Program-made: the position numbers and the translations under genes
Shown: positions 18,023 through 28,989 of the stretch, in pieces
Position numbering within the stretch: the stretch's first letter is position 1
Layout: every line of letters begins with the position of its first letter
Source of the DNA: OLB11 sp041392835
Lineage (GTDB): Bacteria > Bacteroidota > Bacteroidia > Chitinophagales > Chitinophagaceae
NCBI GenBank assembly: GCA_041392835.1
Contig: JAWKLF010000001.1
Location: 496,001-560,000, forward strand
Direction: 5' to 3'
Length of the DNA stretch: 64,000 nt
Notes under the pieces: model-generated
What the model was told of the DNA's origin: nothing
Seen by the model: the letters and a program-made list of their open reading frames with translations, nothing else
Database searches by the model: none

Positions 18023-20200
18023 TTATTCTACTATTTCTCTTTGCATGGATAAGTATATAATTCCTGCTTTTATTTGAGAATACGATAGACTGTTATTGAG
18101 CATCTTTCTTAATTCGCCAATTTCTGTATGTTGACTAAGGCTTATAGTTTCTTTTAGCTTGGCTATTTGTTGTATAGAAATAATATCTTCAATTCGTACA
18201 CGTTTTGTTTCGAGAAAAGTAATCAAATGACCTTCAATAGTAGATTCATTAAGGTTTCGCTGAGTAGCTATTTCTTGTATAGTTTTGCCGCTTTCATAGA
18301 GCATTAAAGACTCAAGGGCACTATCGCCTTTTTTTTGTTTTTGGGGTTCGCCCAATGCTGTTTTTTGTATGACTTCTTCTTTTATATCTGCCACAAGTGC
18401 TTTGCCATATAAACGACAATGTATAAGCTCGTTATACAAAAACAATAGGCTTTCTTCTTCTTGTTGAATACTGCTTATTACTTTTTTAATTCGTTTTACA
18501 TCTTTAAGCGAAACCAATAGTTGTTGTACGGGTGTCAGTATACCATTTTTTATTTTTTTAGAAAAATAATGAATGGCTTTTTCTACACGCATACGCAAGG
18601 TGTCTGTTTCTTTAGTAAAAATTACATCTTGGCAAAGCCCTTCTAATTCTTTTAAAAATTTTTCGCTAACCTCACTGATTTCTTTCGCTTCATCAAACAT
18701 CATGCTTAGTCTATCATAGAGTTCTTCTTTTTTGGGCAAAAACGAGCTTTGCTGCAAAGCCTCTTGTATATGCAAAACATGACGCATGATTTTTTTTAGT
18801 AAAAAAACTTTTTTAATTTTTTCTAATTGATAGTGGTGTCTTTCTGCTTCTAATTGTATTTGTAAGTTTTCTATAGAGTAGCGTTGCGGATTAAAATGGG
18901 CAAGGCGCTCATCTACATGCAAGGCTTGTGGTGTAATACGTGTATGTAAGTAGAGACCTTCAAGTGTGGTGCAACGACTAAGTGCTACATATACTTGTCC
19001 AGGAGCAAAAGAATAGCCAGCATCTACTATAGCATGTGTAAAAGTAAGACCTTGACTTTTGTGTATGGTAATAGCCCACGCCAAACGCAAAGGATATTGT
19101 TTAAAGGTACCCAATACTTTTTCTTTTACTTCTAAGCTTTGCGTGTCCAACTCATATTGTATATGTTCCCACGATTCTTTATTGACTTCAAAAAGTTCTT
19201 CACTGTCATTAAATTGTACCGTTATAGAGTCACTGTCAAGTGCTTTGACAGTGGCTAACTTGCCATTGAAATATTTTTTTTCAATACTTGTATCATTTTT
19301 AATAAACATGACTTTGGTGCCCACCTTTAATGAAAGAATGGCATCACAAGGCATCTGTTTTTCGCTATAATTGCCTTGTATTTCGGCTGCATAGCTATAC
19401 ATAGGAGTAGGCAGCGCATCTAATGCTTCTTTGTTTATTTGATCTGCTTTGTAGTTGTGCGTAGTGAGTGTGATATACTCATTTTCGTTGAGTTTGGTAG
19501 TAGGCAAAAAGCGTTTATTGAGTTGTTCATAATCATCCCATTCCATGGTGTTGTTTCGTATGGCATTGAGAAGATTTAAAAATGATTCTTCATTTTGTCG
19601 ATATACTTTTTGGAGTTCTATATAAAGAGGCTGAATTTCTTTAAAACTATGAGCATCAAAAAAATAAGGGCTATCATAAAAAGTTTCAAATATCTCTTTT
19701 TCCTCATCTACTACTACTGGTGGAAGTTGATATAGGTCGCCTATAAATAGCATTTGTACACCTCCAAAGGCTAGTCTATTTTTTCTTACTTTTTTTAAAA
19801 TAAAATCAATAGCATCTAGCATATCACTACGCAGCATACTGACCTCATCTATGACCAATAGCTCAAGTTCTTCTATTAGTTTTTATTTTATTTTTATTAA
19901 ATCGTAAATCTTTTTCAGTGTTCGCTTGTCTACCAAATTGGGGTTGCGCTGAAAGCCAGTAGGCGCATCGGGTACAAAAAGGTTTAAAAGGAGATGCAAA
20001 AAAGAGTGCATCGTCATGCCGCCAGCGTTGATAGCTGCTACACCGGTAGGTGCTACTATAGCCATTCGTTTTTGGCTATGTTGCTTTACGTATTTTAAAA
20101 AAGTTGTTTTACCAGTACCTGCTTTTCCGGTTAGGAAAAGAGAGCAATTTGTATCTTGTACAAATTGAAAAGCGAGGTCAAACAAAATATTATCGTTCAT
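18023..20200 (-). pseudogene. PIF1/UvrD-type helicase interrupted by one in-frame TAA
   Basis: The frame starts at MNDNILFDLAFQFV (20200) with Walker A LTGKAGTGKTT. It runs through 'APTGVAAINAGGMTMHS', reaches TAA at 19883-19885, then continues in the same frame with KLIEELELLVIDEVSML (Walker B) and 'RLAWAITIHKSQGLTF' near the end of the helicase domain. A C-terminal helix-turn-helix (ESLMLYESGKTIQEIA) follows. Without the stop it would be 725 codons, a normal length for this Bacteroidota helicase family. The TAA sits in an A/T-only stretch (TAATAAAAATAAAATAAAAA). The stop separates Walker A from Walker B, so neither half can be an active helicase. A single miscalled or mutated base would explain it. 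An ssb gene lies upstream. Confidence 0.85.
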
Positions 20201-20249
20201 TGTGATAAGATGTAAAAGTAAGCAGGAAAATAGTTTATTGATATAATGG

Positions 20250-20284
20250 AAAAAAGCCAACAAAAAGAATATTGTTGGCTTTTG
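20250..20284 (-). terminator. Terminator downstream of ssb
   Basis: An 11-bp perfect stem AAAAGCCAACA (20252-20262) / TGTTGGCTTTT (20273-20283), with T runs on both strands, lies 23 nt beyond the ssb stop codon. It separates ssb from the helicase gene, so the helicase probably has its own promoter in the 50 nt that follow. Confidence 0.85.
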
Positions 20285-20306
20285 TACGTGTGTTTTGATT
20301 AAATGA

Positions 20307-20651
20307 TTAGGCACTAAGCTTTTTGTCCAACAATAAAATTTCGTTGACAATCACTTCTGTAATATATCTTTTAACTCCCTGCGCATCTTGATATTCTCTA
20401 TGTGTAAGCTTACCTTCAATGGCAATTTCGCTTCCTTTATTGAGGTATTGCTCAGCCAAATCTGCCACTTTACCCCAAGCTACCAGATTGTGCCATTGGG
20501 TTTCAGTAATGCGTTCGCCTTTTTGATTGCGATAGTTTTCGTTGGTAGCAAGGCTAAAGCGAGCTAATTTTTTACCATTTTCAGTTGTTTTAATTTCTGG
20601 CGCGTTGCCTAAGTTTCCGATAAGTTGAACTTTGTTTTTAAGTGCGTACAT
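20307..20651 (-). CDS. ssb: Single-stranded DNA-binding protein
   Basis: 114 residues with the OB-fold SSB signature: LIGNLGNAPEIKTTENGKK, FSLATNE, 'TQWHNLVAWGKVADLAEQYLNKGS' and IEGKLTHREY. It coats single-stranded DNA during replication and repair. It lacks the acidic C-terminal tail (DDDIPF type) that recruits partner proteins and ends after the OB fold in LLLDKKLSA. It is therefore a short SSB paralogue of the kind common in Bacteroidota rather than necessarily the main replicative SSB. A CACCTTTG sequence at 20734-20741 (minus strand) could be its -7 box. Confidence 0.93.
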   Translation of the reverse strand: MYALKNKVQLIGNLGNAPEIKTTENGKKLARFSLATNENYRNQKGERITETQWHNLVAWGKVADLAEQYLNKGSEIAIEGKLTHREYQDAQGVKRYITEVIVNEILLLDKKLSA

Positions 20652-21245
20652 GTTGTGTAAATTTTAATGTTATTTAATTTTATTTATTTCGGCCCTTACT
20701 ACGAACGACGTCTTATTCGTGGTTTGGACAATGCAAAGGTGTGCTTGCTCATAAAGCTTACTCGGTTTTTAAATAATTACTGTCGAAAGTAAACGGTAAT
20801 AAACGGTTAATGTCGTTTATAGTATTGTTTTTGTTGACTTTAATGAAAAGCTCATCATGTTTAAAATGGAATATTTACTGATGCTTTTTTCGGGGTATTT
20901 CGCTTTTTGGGGATTCAAAAAAACGCTATTTCTACATTTTCAGATGACATCAATGATAATAAAGTAACAAGTTTTTCATTCGTTTCTATTGCATAAATAA
21001 GATTAAGATATGAAAAATGCGAAGAATATACAGAGTAATGATTGTAAGCCAATGTGATGGATTAGAAGAATTAAGATACAATAACTAACTATATGCCCTA
21101 CAAATACGTCTTTCTATCAATAGGATGCAATAGAAGAAAAAGAAAATATGCCCAAAAACATTTAGTATATGGCATAGTAATTATTTTCTATTATCTTTAT
21201 CTTTTCTCTACTCGATGAAAAAATTTTATTAAAACACTCATCCCA
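20652..21245. other. Gene-free interval of about 590 bp
   Basis: Between the divergent ssb and T9SS genes. It is AT-rich with stops in all frames and no long ORF. The ssb promoter region (CACCTTTG on the minus strand at 20734-20741) is the only signal recognised. No tRNA, repeat copy or hairpin cluster was found. Confidence 0.5.
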
Positions 21246-23658
21246 ATGAAAAAATTTTTTTACTTAGCGTTGTTTCTTTTTTCAGCTTCACAACTAATGG
21301 CACAGTTGCCCGACTGTTCTGGCGCGGATTCCAATAAAATATTTTTAGTTAGTGCAGGCAATGTCTATAAATTAGACCCCTCCATACCGCCATCGGCTAC
21401 AAATCCTTCTTTATTTATCACATCTTCGGCTTCATTGGGAGGAATTACCATTTCAAATAATCTGAATGGGCATAGCTTCTCCTACCTTTTATTCGAGTAT
21501 AGCAGGAGTGTATAATTATTGGAATGGCGCAGCATGGGTAAGCACGGGCCATAGCTCCAGCACTGTAAACTTGGGAGGTGGACCTACACGTATATATGGC
21601 AAAAATGGTGGCACGGGATTTATATCAATATATACTGGAGGTGGCAATGATGCGTTTTTTGTAAATGGACATGCCAATAGCGGCCCCTACGATTTAGAAG
21701 TAGATGATCAGGACAATATGTATGAAGTTGACATTAGTACTGCCAACGGAAAAATTTATAAATACAATACGCTAGGGGTAATCGTTGATACGTATTACGT
21801 ATTTAATGTTACGCCACAAGGCGCTGGGCCAGGTTTTGCTAAGATTGGAAATAATTTTTATTTTGGTTTAAATACGACACCCGGCATCATGTGGGGAACA
21901 CTTATTAATGACACAATCAATGCTGTTGTATATGGAAATTCTACACAAAGCTATGGTGACATGGCAACTTGCCCTTCTTCTTTAGTAAATAACTCATGTT
22001 CTTTTATATACAATACTTGTAGTGGCCCCGTTATGGTACCTATTACATCGCCATTATTAACTGGAGCTGGAGCTACTTTTCTTTGGAATTTTGGCGATCC
22101 AGCCTCAGGGCCCAATAATACCAGTACACTTGCCAATGCCTCACATACCTATACCGTAAATGGTTCGTACACAGTAACGGTTATTATAAGCAATAATGGA
22201 CAACAAGACACGGTAGTAAATGTAGTGAATATCAATAATACTTTATTTGGCAATAGTACTGTTACGATTTGCGAGTCAGATACATTCCAGGGTCATTGCC
22301 TTGCTGGTCAGTATGTGGATAGTTTTGTAACTGTATTTGGATGCGATAGTTTACATACCCTAACATTACTTGTTAATCCTATTACGTATTCTACTATTAC
22401 AACGACAATTTGTCAACCCAATAGCTTTTTGGGTTATACTACAAGTGGTACGTATATTGATACACTTGTCAATAGCAACGGATGCGATAGTATCCGAACA
22501 CTCAATTTAACCGTAAATCCGAAGAGCGATACCTTACTGGCATCTACAATATGTGTTGGTGATAACTTTTTAGGTTACACCTCAACGGGTCAATATATTG
22601 ATACCTTCCAAAACATATATAATTGCGATAGCATTAGAACAATAAATCTTACGGTCATAGTACCCAATGCCAATTTCTTACTTACACCAAGCCAAACTGA
22701 CTTTTGTGTAAATCAAATCATAACTGCCAACGATTTTAACTCGGCTCCTGCTGGCACTATTAATTTTACATGGAACTGGGGCGATGGAACTACTACCATA
22801 GGAGCTACTACTACACATAGCTACAGCGACACTGGATACTATACGATACTACTAACAATAGACGGTACGCTTGGTTGCACAGATACACAGACTATGCTTA
22901 TCCATATCACGCCCGAAAGCAGTTCGTATTTTACAGTCAATAAGACAGAAGTATGCCTTGGAAGCCCATTAATCTTCATTGATTCTATAGGCTATGCAGA
23001 TTCTTTTGAGTGGAATTTTGGCGATGGACAAGTCGTAATTAATGAACACAACCCAATACATACCTATACATCGAGCGGAAATTATGTAGTAACGCTCACT
23101 GCCAAAAATGCTATTTGTGGTGATGCCGTATTTACTCAAAATGTCAATGTAATAGATTATCCTCTTGTAGATTTGGGTGCCGACACCAGTATTTGCCCTG
23201 GTGTAACAGGCTCTGTGCTATTGGCTAATCTCATATCGAATGCGGGTACAAGTTATGTTTGGAGCAACGATGCACAAACACCAAGCATAGTAGTAAACCA
23301 AGAAGGACAATATTGGTTAGAGGTAAGTAGAGGTGAATGTAAATCTACCGATAGTATATGGGTAAAACGAGATTGTTTTATAAGCATACCCAATGTATTT
23401 TCTCCCAATCAAGATGGCCTTAATGACTATTTCTTACCAAGAGAGCTATTATCAAGTGGCTTAAGTACTTTCTCAATGAATATATATAATCGCTGGGGCG
23501 AAAAAATATTTACAACCACTAGCATAAATGGTAGAGGATGGGATGGTAAATATGGCGGCAAGGATCAGCCTATAGGCGTATATGTTTATACCATAGAAGC
23601 AAGCTTTAAAAATGGAGTACAAAAAATATTCCAAGGCAATGTGACCCTGACTCGATAA
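21246..23658 (+). pseudogene. T9SS type B surface protein, frameshifted at a GGG run
   Basis: A signal peptide (MKKFFYLALFLFSASQLMAQ) opens the first frame, which reads '...ITISNNLNG' and then leaves register. The other frame starts with IASPTFYSSIAGVYNYW. Removing one G from GGG at 21468-21470 restores NLNGIASPTFYS and one 803-residue protein. The middle holds three repeats of a 'TIC...F.GY...G.YIDT....CDSIRTLNLTVNP' unit and about three PKD domains (WNFGDP, WNWGDG, WNFGDG with HTY). The end is a type IX secretion type B sorting domain (IPNVFSPNQDGLNDYF ... YNRWGEKIF ... GWDGKYGGKDQPIGVYVY ... GNVTLTR). The product would be exported and attached to the surface. The frameshift may be a sequencing error or real loss of function. 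Confidence 0.88.
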
Positions 23659-23814
23659 AATAAATAGTGCAATTTCAAACTGCTATTTTGATAAATAAGA
23701 AAGCGTTACCAACCTTTTCCTATAATGAGTCCTATGAAAAGATAACTACTAAAAAATAGGGTCTTTGATCTACCATAATATTAATTCTTTGAGAAAAGAA
23801 TGAAATAGCACCAT

Positions 23815-24148
23815 AACTGTTCTTGATGTTCTACAATAACACTGTTCGACATTCATAATGTCGAACTGCTATGGGTGGTTTTGTAAACCGTATAGATATA
23901 TCATCCACTCGCACAAGAATAAGCACAAACACTGGTGCAGGCAAGAGAAAATTCATAAAGAGATTACTCATATAATGCGGATGAAAGATATTTATTTTGA
24001 TGTTTTACCAATCTTAAATTGGTTTCAGACCAATTTTTTGGTCTGTTACAGTAGTATAATCGGTAAAAATGAAAAGTGAACGTTTTCAAATTATCAATCA
24101 GGAATCAGAAGCGCAGTGTCCTGAGACAGAGACACGGCGGGGAAAAAA
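23815..24148 (+). repeat. Long dispersed repeat, copy 1
   Basis: Begins ACTGTTCTTGATGTTCTACA and ends at a GGCGGGGAAAAA tail. It contains a perfect 9-bp hairpin (GTTCGACAT/ATGTCGAAC), then CACTCGCACAAGAATAAGCA, then the mini-element at 24003-24068, then a tail starting ATGAAAAGTGAACG. It sits just before the Rhs gene. Related copies are at 28168, 28990 and 30114. The rest of 23659-24231 has no gene. Confidence 0.85.
24003..24068 (+). repeat. Hairpin mini-element, copy C (66 bp, internally deleted)
   Basis: Inverted ends TTTTACCAAT and ATCGGTAAAA match those of copy B at 28267. About 43 bp present in copy B are missing here, leaving one AAATTGGT-ttcag-ACCAATTT hairpin and the end segment GTTACAGTAGTATAATCGG. 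Located inside long repeat copy 1. Confidence 0.75.
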
Positions 24149-24231
24149 GAATTTGTTTATTCGAGAGCAAGAGATTACTTTTATAATAAACAAGGCATAA
24201 TGCCTATAAAACAATTACATGTGTTTGTTTA

Positions 24232-27200
24232 ATGATACTAATTCAAAATATGCAGAAGCACAAGAAGCCAATACACTATCCAACGCTTCATTCTTGCGCC
24301 AGAGGAGTAATGCCTGTATTGCGTAGCATGCCTATGAATAATTTATTGACAGCCACACGAGAAAAAATTATAAAAGATAATGCAAACAGTAATTCTATAT
24401 TGGGCGAGTGGATTACGAGCGTTTTTTATTATAACAATGAAGGGGAAGTTATTCAAGTACAACGCAAAGTAGATAGAAAAATTAGCGGAGGTCAATTGGC
24501 TTATTTTTATAAAGATATTTCCAATACCTTACACGATTTTAAAGGAAGACCATTAAGCACCACAAGATACCACTATGATTTAGAACAATTTCCAAGCACA
24601 GCCACAAGCGAAAAAATAACAAAAATATATACCCGGTTTACCTACCAGCCGCTTTCTTTTAAACCGGTCAGTACAACACAAAAAATTGATAATGGCAATT
24701 GGATGCTATTGAGCACGTATACCTACGATCCGCTAACAGGAGTCGTATCCAACAAAAATTTGGGCAATGTAGAAAATCAAGCCTATACCTATAATATACG
24801 TGGCAACCTAACCAGTATCAATAAAGCCTATGTAGAAAATGGCATAGCCCTACCCAAAGTTACCTTTGGCGAAAGCATAAAATACGACTACGGTTTTCAA
24901 CAAAAAAGATACGATGGCCTTATAAGTGGTATTTTATGGAAAACGCCTTCTACCCCTGTGCGATCCTATGGTTATGAATACGACACTTTCCAACAGATTG
25001 CAAAATGCAGATTTCTATGAAAATGGATCATCTCAGGCTTCTTCCATGACATGGGGAAAAACCAACATGGACCTATCGGAAATGGGTATAAACTACGACC
25101 CCAATGGAAATATTTTAACACTAAAACGTTTTGGTCCTACAGGCACACCTGGCAACTTTGATGTAGACGACCTTACCTACACCTATATGCATAATGGCAT
25201 AAGCAACCAACTAGAAAAAATAGAAGATGCCATAAATTATCAGCCGGCCACGTTGCCCTATCAGGATTTTCAGAATGGAGGCAGTGGGTCAGGCACAGAC
25301 TATACCTACGACCCCAATGGCAATATGCAAAGCGATGCCAACAAGGATATTAGTACTATTGAATATTCCTATTTAAACAAGCCCCTAAAAGTGACTTTCG
25401 GAAATGGCTCCTATATAGAGTATAGCTATAGTGCCTCGGGCGAAAAGCTTGAGGAAAATACCTTTACGGCCTCAGCTTCTACGCTCACACATAAAGTTAC
25501 CGAAGGTGGTATTGTCTATGAAGAAAATTTTCTAAAAGAAATCCAACATGCAGAAGGCGTAGCTAGGCATGTAATAAATACTACAGCACAAACCGATAAA
25601 TTTGAATACGATTTTCATATAAAAGATCACTTGGGCAACGTAAGAACCATCGTTACGGCAGAAGAAATGTCCATACGAGATTATATTGCTTCGCACGAAG
25701 TGGCCTATGCCAATCTCGAAAACCTATTGTTCGACAATATTCCAGAAGTAAGGGCCGAAAGACCCGGATCGGGTAGCAACGAAAGTGCTGCCGAATTAGA
25801 TGGCAATAGCTCGGATAAGAGAGTGGGCACCTCGCTGATGCTACATGTGATGGCGGGCGATAAATTAGACCTATCTGCCGAAGCCTATTACTATAGCAAT
25901 CAGACAGGCGAAGACGAAGGCACCGCCACAGGTGGCGAAATGCTGGAAAGCATACTCAATACCCTCCTTAGCAACCAAGAAAGCCTCAATAATGGAGAGT
26001 TTGGAACCACTGCTACCACAGTGCAGAGTGCCTTTACAGAAGAAAACTTTATAAACCAGTACCAAAATATACTACAAGCTGCCAGCAACAGCCAGAAGCC
26101 CCAAGCCTTTTTAAACTATTTATTCTTTGACGAAAATTTCAATTTGCTGCCCGAACAAAGCGGTGCTATACAAGTCAATATGGCCGATGCATGGCACACA
26201 CTGAGCATACCCAATGAAATAGACATTAGGCAGGGCGGCTATGCTGCTATTTATATTAGCAACTATAGCAAAGACAAATTAGTATATTTTGACAATCTGT
26301 ATATTCAATTTACAAGGGGCATATTGAAAGAAGAAAACCACTACTACCCCTATGGCATGAATCTAAAAATAAGTAGCCAACCAGGCACAAGCAACAATAC
26401 CCTATACCAAAGCAAGGAACTAAACCGTACCGAAAGCCTCAACTGGTACAACTTTGATGCTAGGCAATACGACCCCCTCATAGGCCGCTTTACCTCTATA
26501 GACCCTGCCGGCCAATATGCCAGTGGCTATGTAGGCATGGGCAATAATCCCGTTTCATTGGTAGATCCTACAGGAATGTATACATTAAACACTGGCAATT
26601 ATAAACGATGTGGAGATATTATAAGCCATGCCAATGAGCCCCTAGCAGTAGCGGTAGATGGTATTCAAGTAATGGGGCCTGCAGCATCTATGTATTTGGA
26701 ATTAATTAGACAAGGTGGTGGTGGTAGTGGTGGATATGGTTCAGGCACATTTTCAGGGGGCATAACCAGTGTGAGCTATGGTTCTGAAGATATGGGTATA
26801 GGATTTGATAAGAGTGGCAACATGGTGGCCTTAATGAGGCCCAGTGGTGGGACATTTATGGCTGTAGCACAAAATTATAATCACAATGTAAAGGTTGACT
26901 ATTTAACCTCATTAGGTGCAAGTGGTATTAAGTGGAATGGACAAGAAGGATACTCATTTATAACACATGAATTACGGGAAGTAGCTTTTGGTGATGATGC
27001 TCCAAAATTAGGATACTTGCCACACTATCATCAAGTAATCTTTAAAAAAGAAAAAATTACCATTTCATCGAGTGTAAATCTGCAATCAAATGGGGGGTAC
27101 AATGATGAGAAGTGGTTAGCAACAGATATAATGGGAACCATTGGTAATGGTACGATGGTTATAGATGGAGCATTTAACTTTGTTGAACACTCTAAAACCG

Positions 27201-27502
27201 GTAGATTTTTAGCGAATGGATACCAGCATATCTCAAAGGTAGAGATGGCGCAAACGTTAAAGCTCGCTAAACCTTTGACGAGAGGAATAGCAGTTGTGAA
27301 TTTTGCAGCAACTGCAACAGCTGTTACAGATGACTTATATCACGGAAGATACAAGAGTGCAGGTGCAAGAACTGCTGTTTGGGGTATAGCAGCAGGAGCA
27401 ACATTTATTCCAGTAGCAGGTTGGGGCATAGCTATTGGAATAGGTATTGCAGATGCAATTTGGGGAGATGATTTTTATGAATATGTAGAAAAAAACTGGT
27501 AA
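24232..27502 (+). pseudogene. Rhs-family polymorphic toxin, 5'-truncated and frameshifted
   Basis: Two frames join at about 24983-24988. The first ends ...RSYGYEYD and the second continues LSNRLQNADFYENGS, so a +1 shift interrupts a YD-repeat. YD/Rhs repeats ('YTYDPNGNM', 'YDPNGNILTL') lead to the Rhs core (NFDARQYDPLIGRFTSIDPA ... GNNPVSLVDPTGMY, ending about nt 26580). The variable tip of about 308 residues ends in a Gly/Ala-rich hydrophobic segment (AVWGIAAGATFIPVAGWGIA, then IGIGIADAIWG), which suggests a membrane-acting toxin. The start is not credible as a native N-terminus: upstream DNA encodes Rhs-like scraps in other frames. A small membrane protein gene starts 2 nt after the stop. 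Likely a contact-dependent antibacterial toxin remnant, or intact if the shift is an error. Confidence 0.85.
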
Positions 27503-27504
27503 AA

Positions 27505-27921
27505 ATGATTTACGATTATTTGTTTTATAAAGGACATCAATTAGCGAAAAAGTCAAAGAATTGGGAAGATACTCCAATGCTGTTTTCAATTATGATAATA
27601 AGTTGGTGTATTATCTTAAACTTGGGAACTCTTTTGTTTTTAATTGAAGGTTTAAATAATAAGGGGGTTGAATTTGGTGGTATAATTTCGTTTCTGAATA
27701 ACTATCGCTACATTTTCGGAGGTGTAGTTGTATTGCTAATATGGCTATACTATGCCTATAAGGGTAGGTGGAAAAGGGTTGTAGCTAAATATGAATCCAG
27801 AGAAAAGGAAAGGACAAGAAATATTCATCCTGTAATAGTTGTTATAGCGGCTTATGTTGTTAGTTTCTTGTTGGGGATGTTTGCAGCAATGTATAAAAAT
27901 GGCGATGGAATCTTTGCTTAA
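27505..27921 (+). CDS. Membrane protein, probable Rhs immunity protein
   Basis: 138 residues with three predicted membrane spans (about 28-48, 70-84 and 110-128). A basic loop KGRWKRVVAKYESREKER lies between the second and third. It starts 2 nt after the Rhs stop, the position of immunity genes in polymorphic toxin loci, and the Rhs tip ends in a hydrophobic segment, consistent with a membrane immunity protein. A related gene at 28570 shares topology and the K-x-W-K loop. No known family recognised; the immunity role comes from position and paralogy. Transcription ends at the hairpin at 27942. Confidence 0.7.
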   Translation: MIYDYLFYKGHQLAKKSKNWEDTPMLFSIMIISWCIILNLGTLLFLIEGLNNKGVEFGGIISFLNNYRYIFGGVVVLLIWLYYAYKGRWKRVVAKYESREKERTRNIHPVIVVIAAYVVSFLLGMFAAMYKNGDGIFA

Positions 27922-27941
27922 TAATAATTGTAGATAAACCT

Positions 27942-27976
27942 AAGCAGGCTGTTCATTAAGAGCAGCCTGCTTTGTT
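27942..27976 (+). terminator. Terminator of the Rhs-immunity operon
   Basis: AAGCAGGCTG pairs with CAGCCTGCTT across a loop of about 11 nt, 20 nt after the immunity gene. A short T-rich tail (TTTGTTATT) follows. The 28-168 region after it (27977-28167) has no supported gene. Confidence 0.8.
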
Positions 27977-28167
27977 ATTGTGCGATATTCAGCGCGTTGG
28001 AGAGTGTGTCTTTAAGTCGTTTTTTTGTGATTGCCATATCAATGATATTGAATATTGATTTTTTCTCGGTAGTGTATAAAAAAGTGTGTAAAATTGATTT
28101 TTGAGTTAGATGTTTTATAATCAATTTTAATATTTCTTTTGAAGAAAAGAGTTGGCAAAAAAGCAAC

Positions 28168-28454
28168 TCCACTCGCTCAAGAATAAGCACAAACACTGGT
28201 ACAGGAAAGGGGAAATTCATTAAGAGATTACACATATAATGCGGATGAAAGATATTAATTTTGATGTTTTACCAATCTTAAATTGGTTTCAGACCAATTT
28301 TTAGAGTGGTTTATGCCGATATTACTGATGTTCAGACCAATTTTTGGGTCTGTTACAGTAGTATAATCGGTAAAAATGAAAAGTGAACATTTTCAAATTA
28401 TCAATCAGGAATCGAACCGCAGTGTCCCGAAACGGAGGCACGGCGGGGAAAAAA
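28168..28454 (+). repeat. Long dispersed repeat, copy 2 (5'-truncated)
   Basis: Begins at the CACTCGCTCAAGAATAAGCA segment and lacks the 5' hairpin of copies 1, 3 and 4. It contains mini-element copy B (28267-28375) and the tail ATGAAAAGTGAACATTTTC ... CACGGCGGGGAAAAAA. It lies between the Rhs-immunity operon and the orphan immunity paralogue. Confidence 0.85.
28267..28375 (+). repeat. Hairpin mini-element, copy B (109 bp, full length)
   Basis: Ends are 10-bp inverted repeats with one mismatch (TTTTACCAAT / ATCGGTAAAA). Internal hairpins are AAATTGGT-ttcag-ACCAATTT and a second CAGACCA...GGGTCTG. The corresponding place in long repeat copy 4 (near 30300) lacks the element. Confidence 0.8.
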
Positions 28455-28565
28455 GGAGCAATGAATGACAATGTCAGGACGCAAAGGGAGGTTGACGGTA
28501 TTATGAATACAGGCAACTGGGGAACACATTTTTACATACTTCCCTGGGGGGCGCAAAAACTATAG
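28455..28565 (+). pseudogene. Possible displaced Rhs toxin-tip fragment
   Basis: The frame running out of the long repeat tail encodes NDNVRTQREVDGIMNTGNWG and then THFYILPWGAQKL before its stop. That stop is 4 nt before an immunity-like gene, the same spacing as the intact Rhs tip and its immunity gene. It may be the last residues of an older toxin tip left behind by recombination. There is no start codon of its own and the peptide is short, so this rests on position only. Confidence 0.3.
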
Positions 28566-28569
28566 AGCA

Positions 28570-28980
28570 ATGGAAAGAATTAAAAGAGCTTATTATTACT
28601 TTTATTATAAGATATACAAGGCGTGGAGTAGAAACTATAATCCTTTACTTTCTAACAATTTTAAGGCGGATGTTTCTTTAATGGCAATTAAAATATGGCT
28701 TTTAGGAACTATAGATAATTATTTGGCATTTATCCTAAATAAAGACACAAAAGATATAACTTTTTTTAACCCTAAAATCATTATTGCTTTGATTTTGGTT
28801 ATTGGTTCTACTTTTTATTTTTTTACATTTTCTAATAAGTGGAAACCTTATTTTGATGAGTTTGAAAAGCTTCCCAAGCGAAAGAACCTGATAGGAGGGA
28901 TAATAGTTTGGAGTATTGTAGTGTTCGTTTTGTTTAATGTATTTTATTTAGAAGAGAAAATGAAACAACTCATCAGATAG
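28570..28980 (+). CDS. Membrane protein, orphan immunity paralogue
   Basis: 136 residues with three hydrophobic spans (about 38-56, 68-87 and 107-125). An aromatic N-terminus YYYFYYKIYKAWSR and the loop FSNKWKPYFDEFEKLPKRK match the layout of the protein at 27505, which has KGHQLAKKS and KGRWKRVVAKYE at the same places. It is probably an orphan immunity gene kept after loss of its toxin tip, flanked by long repeats on both sides. No family name recognised. Expression depends on an unseen promoter, perhaps in the repeat. Confidence 0.65.
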   Translation: MERIKRAYYYFYYKIYKAWSRNYNPLLSNNFKADVSLMAIKIWLLGTIDNYLAFILNKDTKDITFFNPKIIIALILVIGSTFYFFTFSNKWKPYFDEFEKLPKRKNLIGGIIVWSIVVFVLFNVFYLEEKMKQLIR

Positions 28981-28989
28981 GTAGTAACC

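Noticed and set aside
23858..24079. 73-codon frame on the plus strand inside long repeat copy 1
   Set aside because: It covers the hairpin, the mini-element and repeat junctions, and the same region in other copies does not keep the frame.
24069..24199. Separate gene starting at ATG in the tail of long repeat copy 1
   Set aside because: The frame diverges from the other copies through an indel and ends in Rhs scraps; it is treated as repeat plus decay.
27975..28235. 86-codon minus-strand frame after the Rhs-immunity terminator
   Set aside because: Its first third is the long repeat read backwards and the rest has no protein-like features or promoter.
28380..28460. tRNA T-arm-like GCGGTTCGATTCC on the minus strand of the repeat tail
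   Set aside because: No acceptor, D or anticodon arms can be drawn, and copy 1 lacks the motif.
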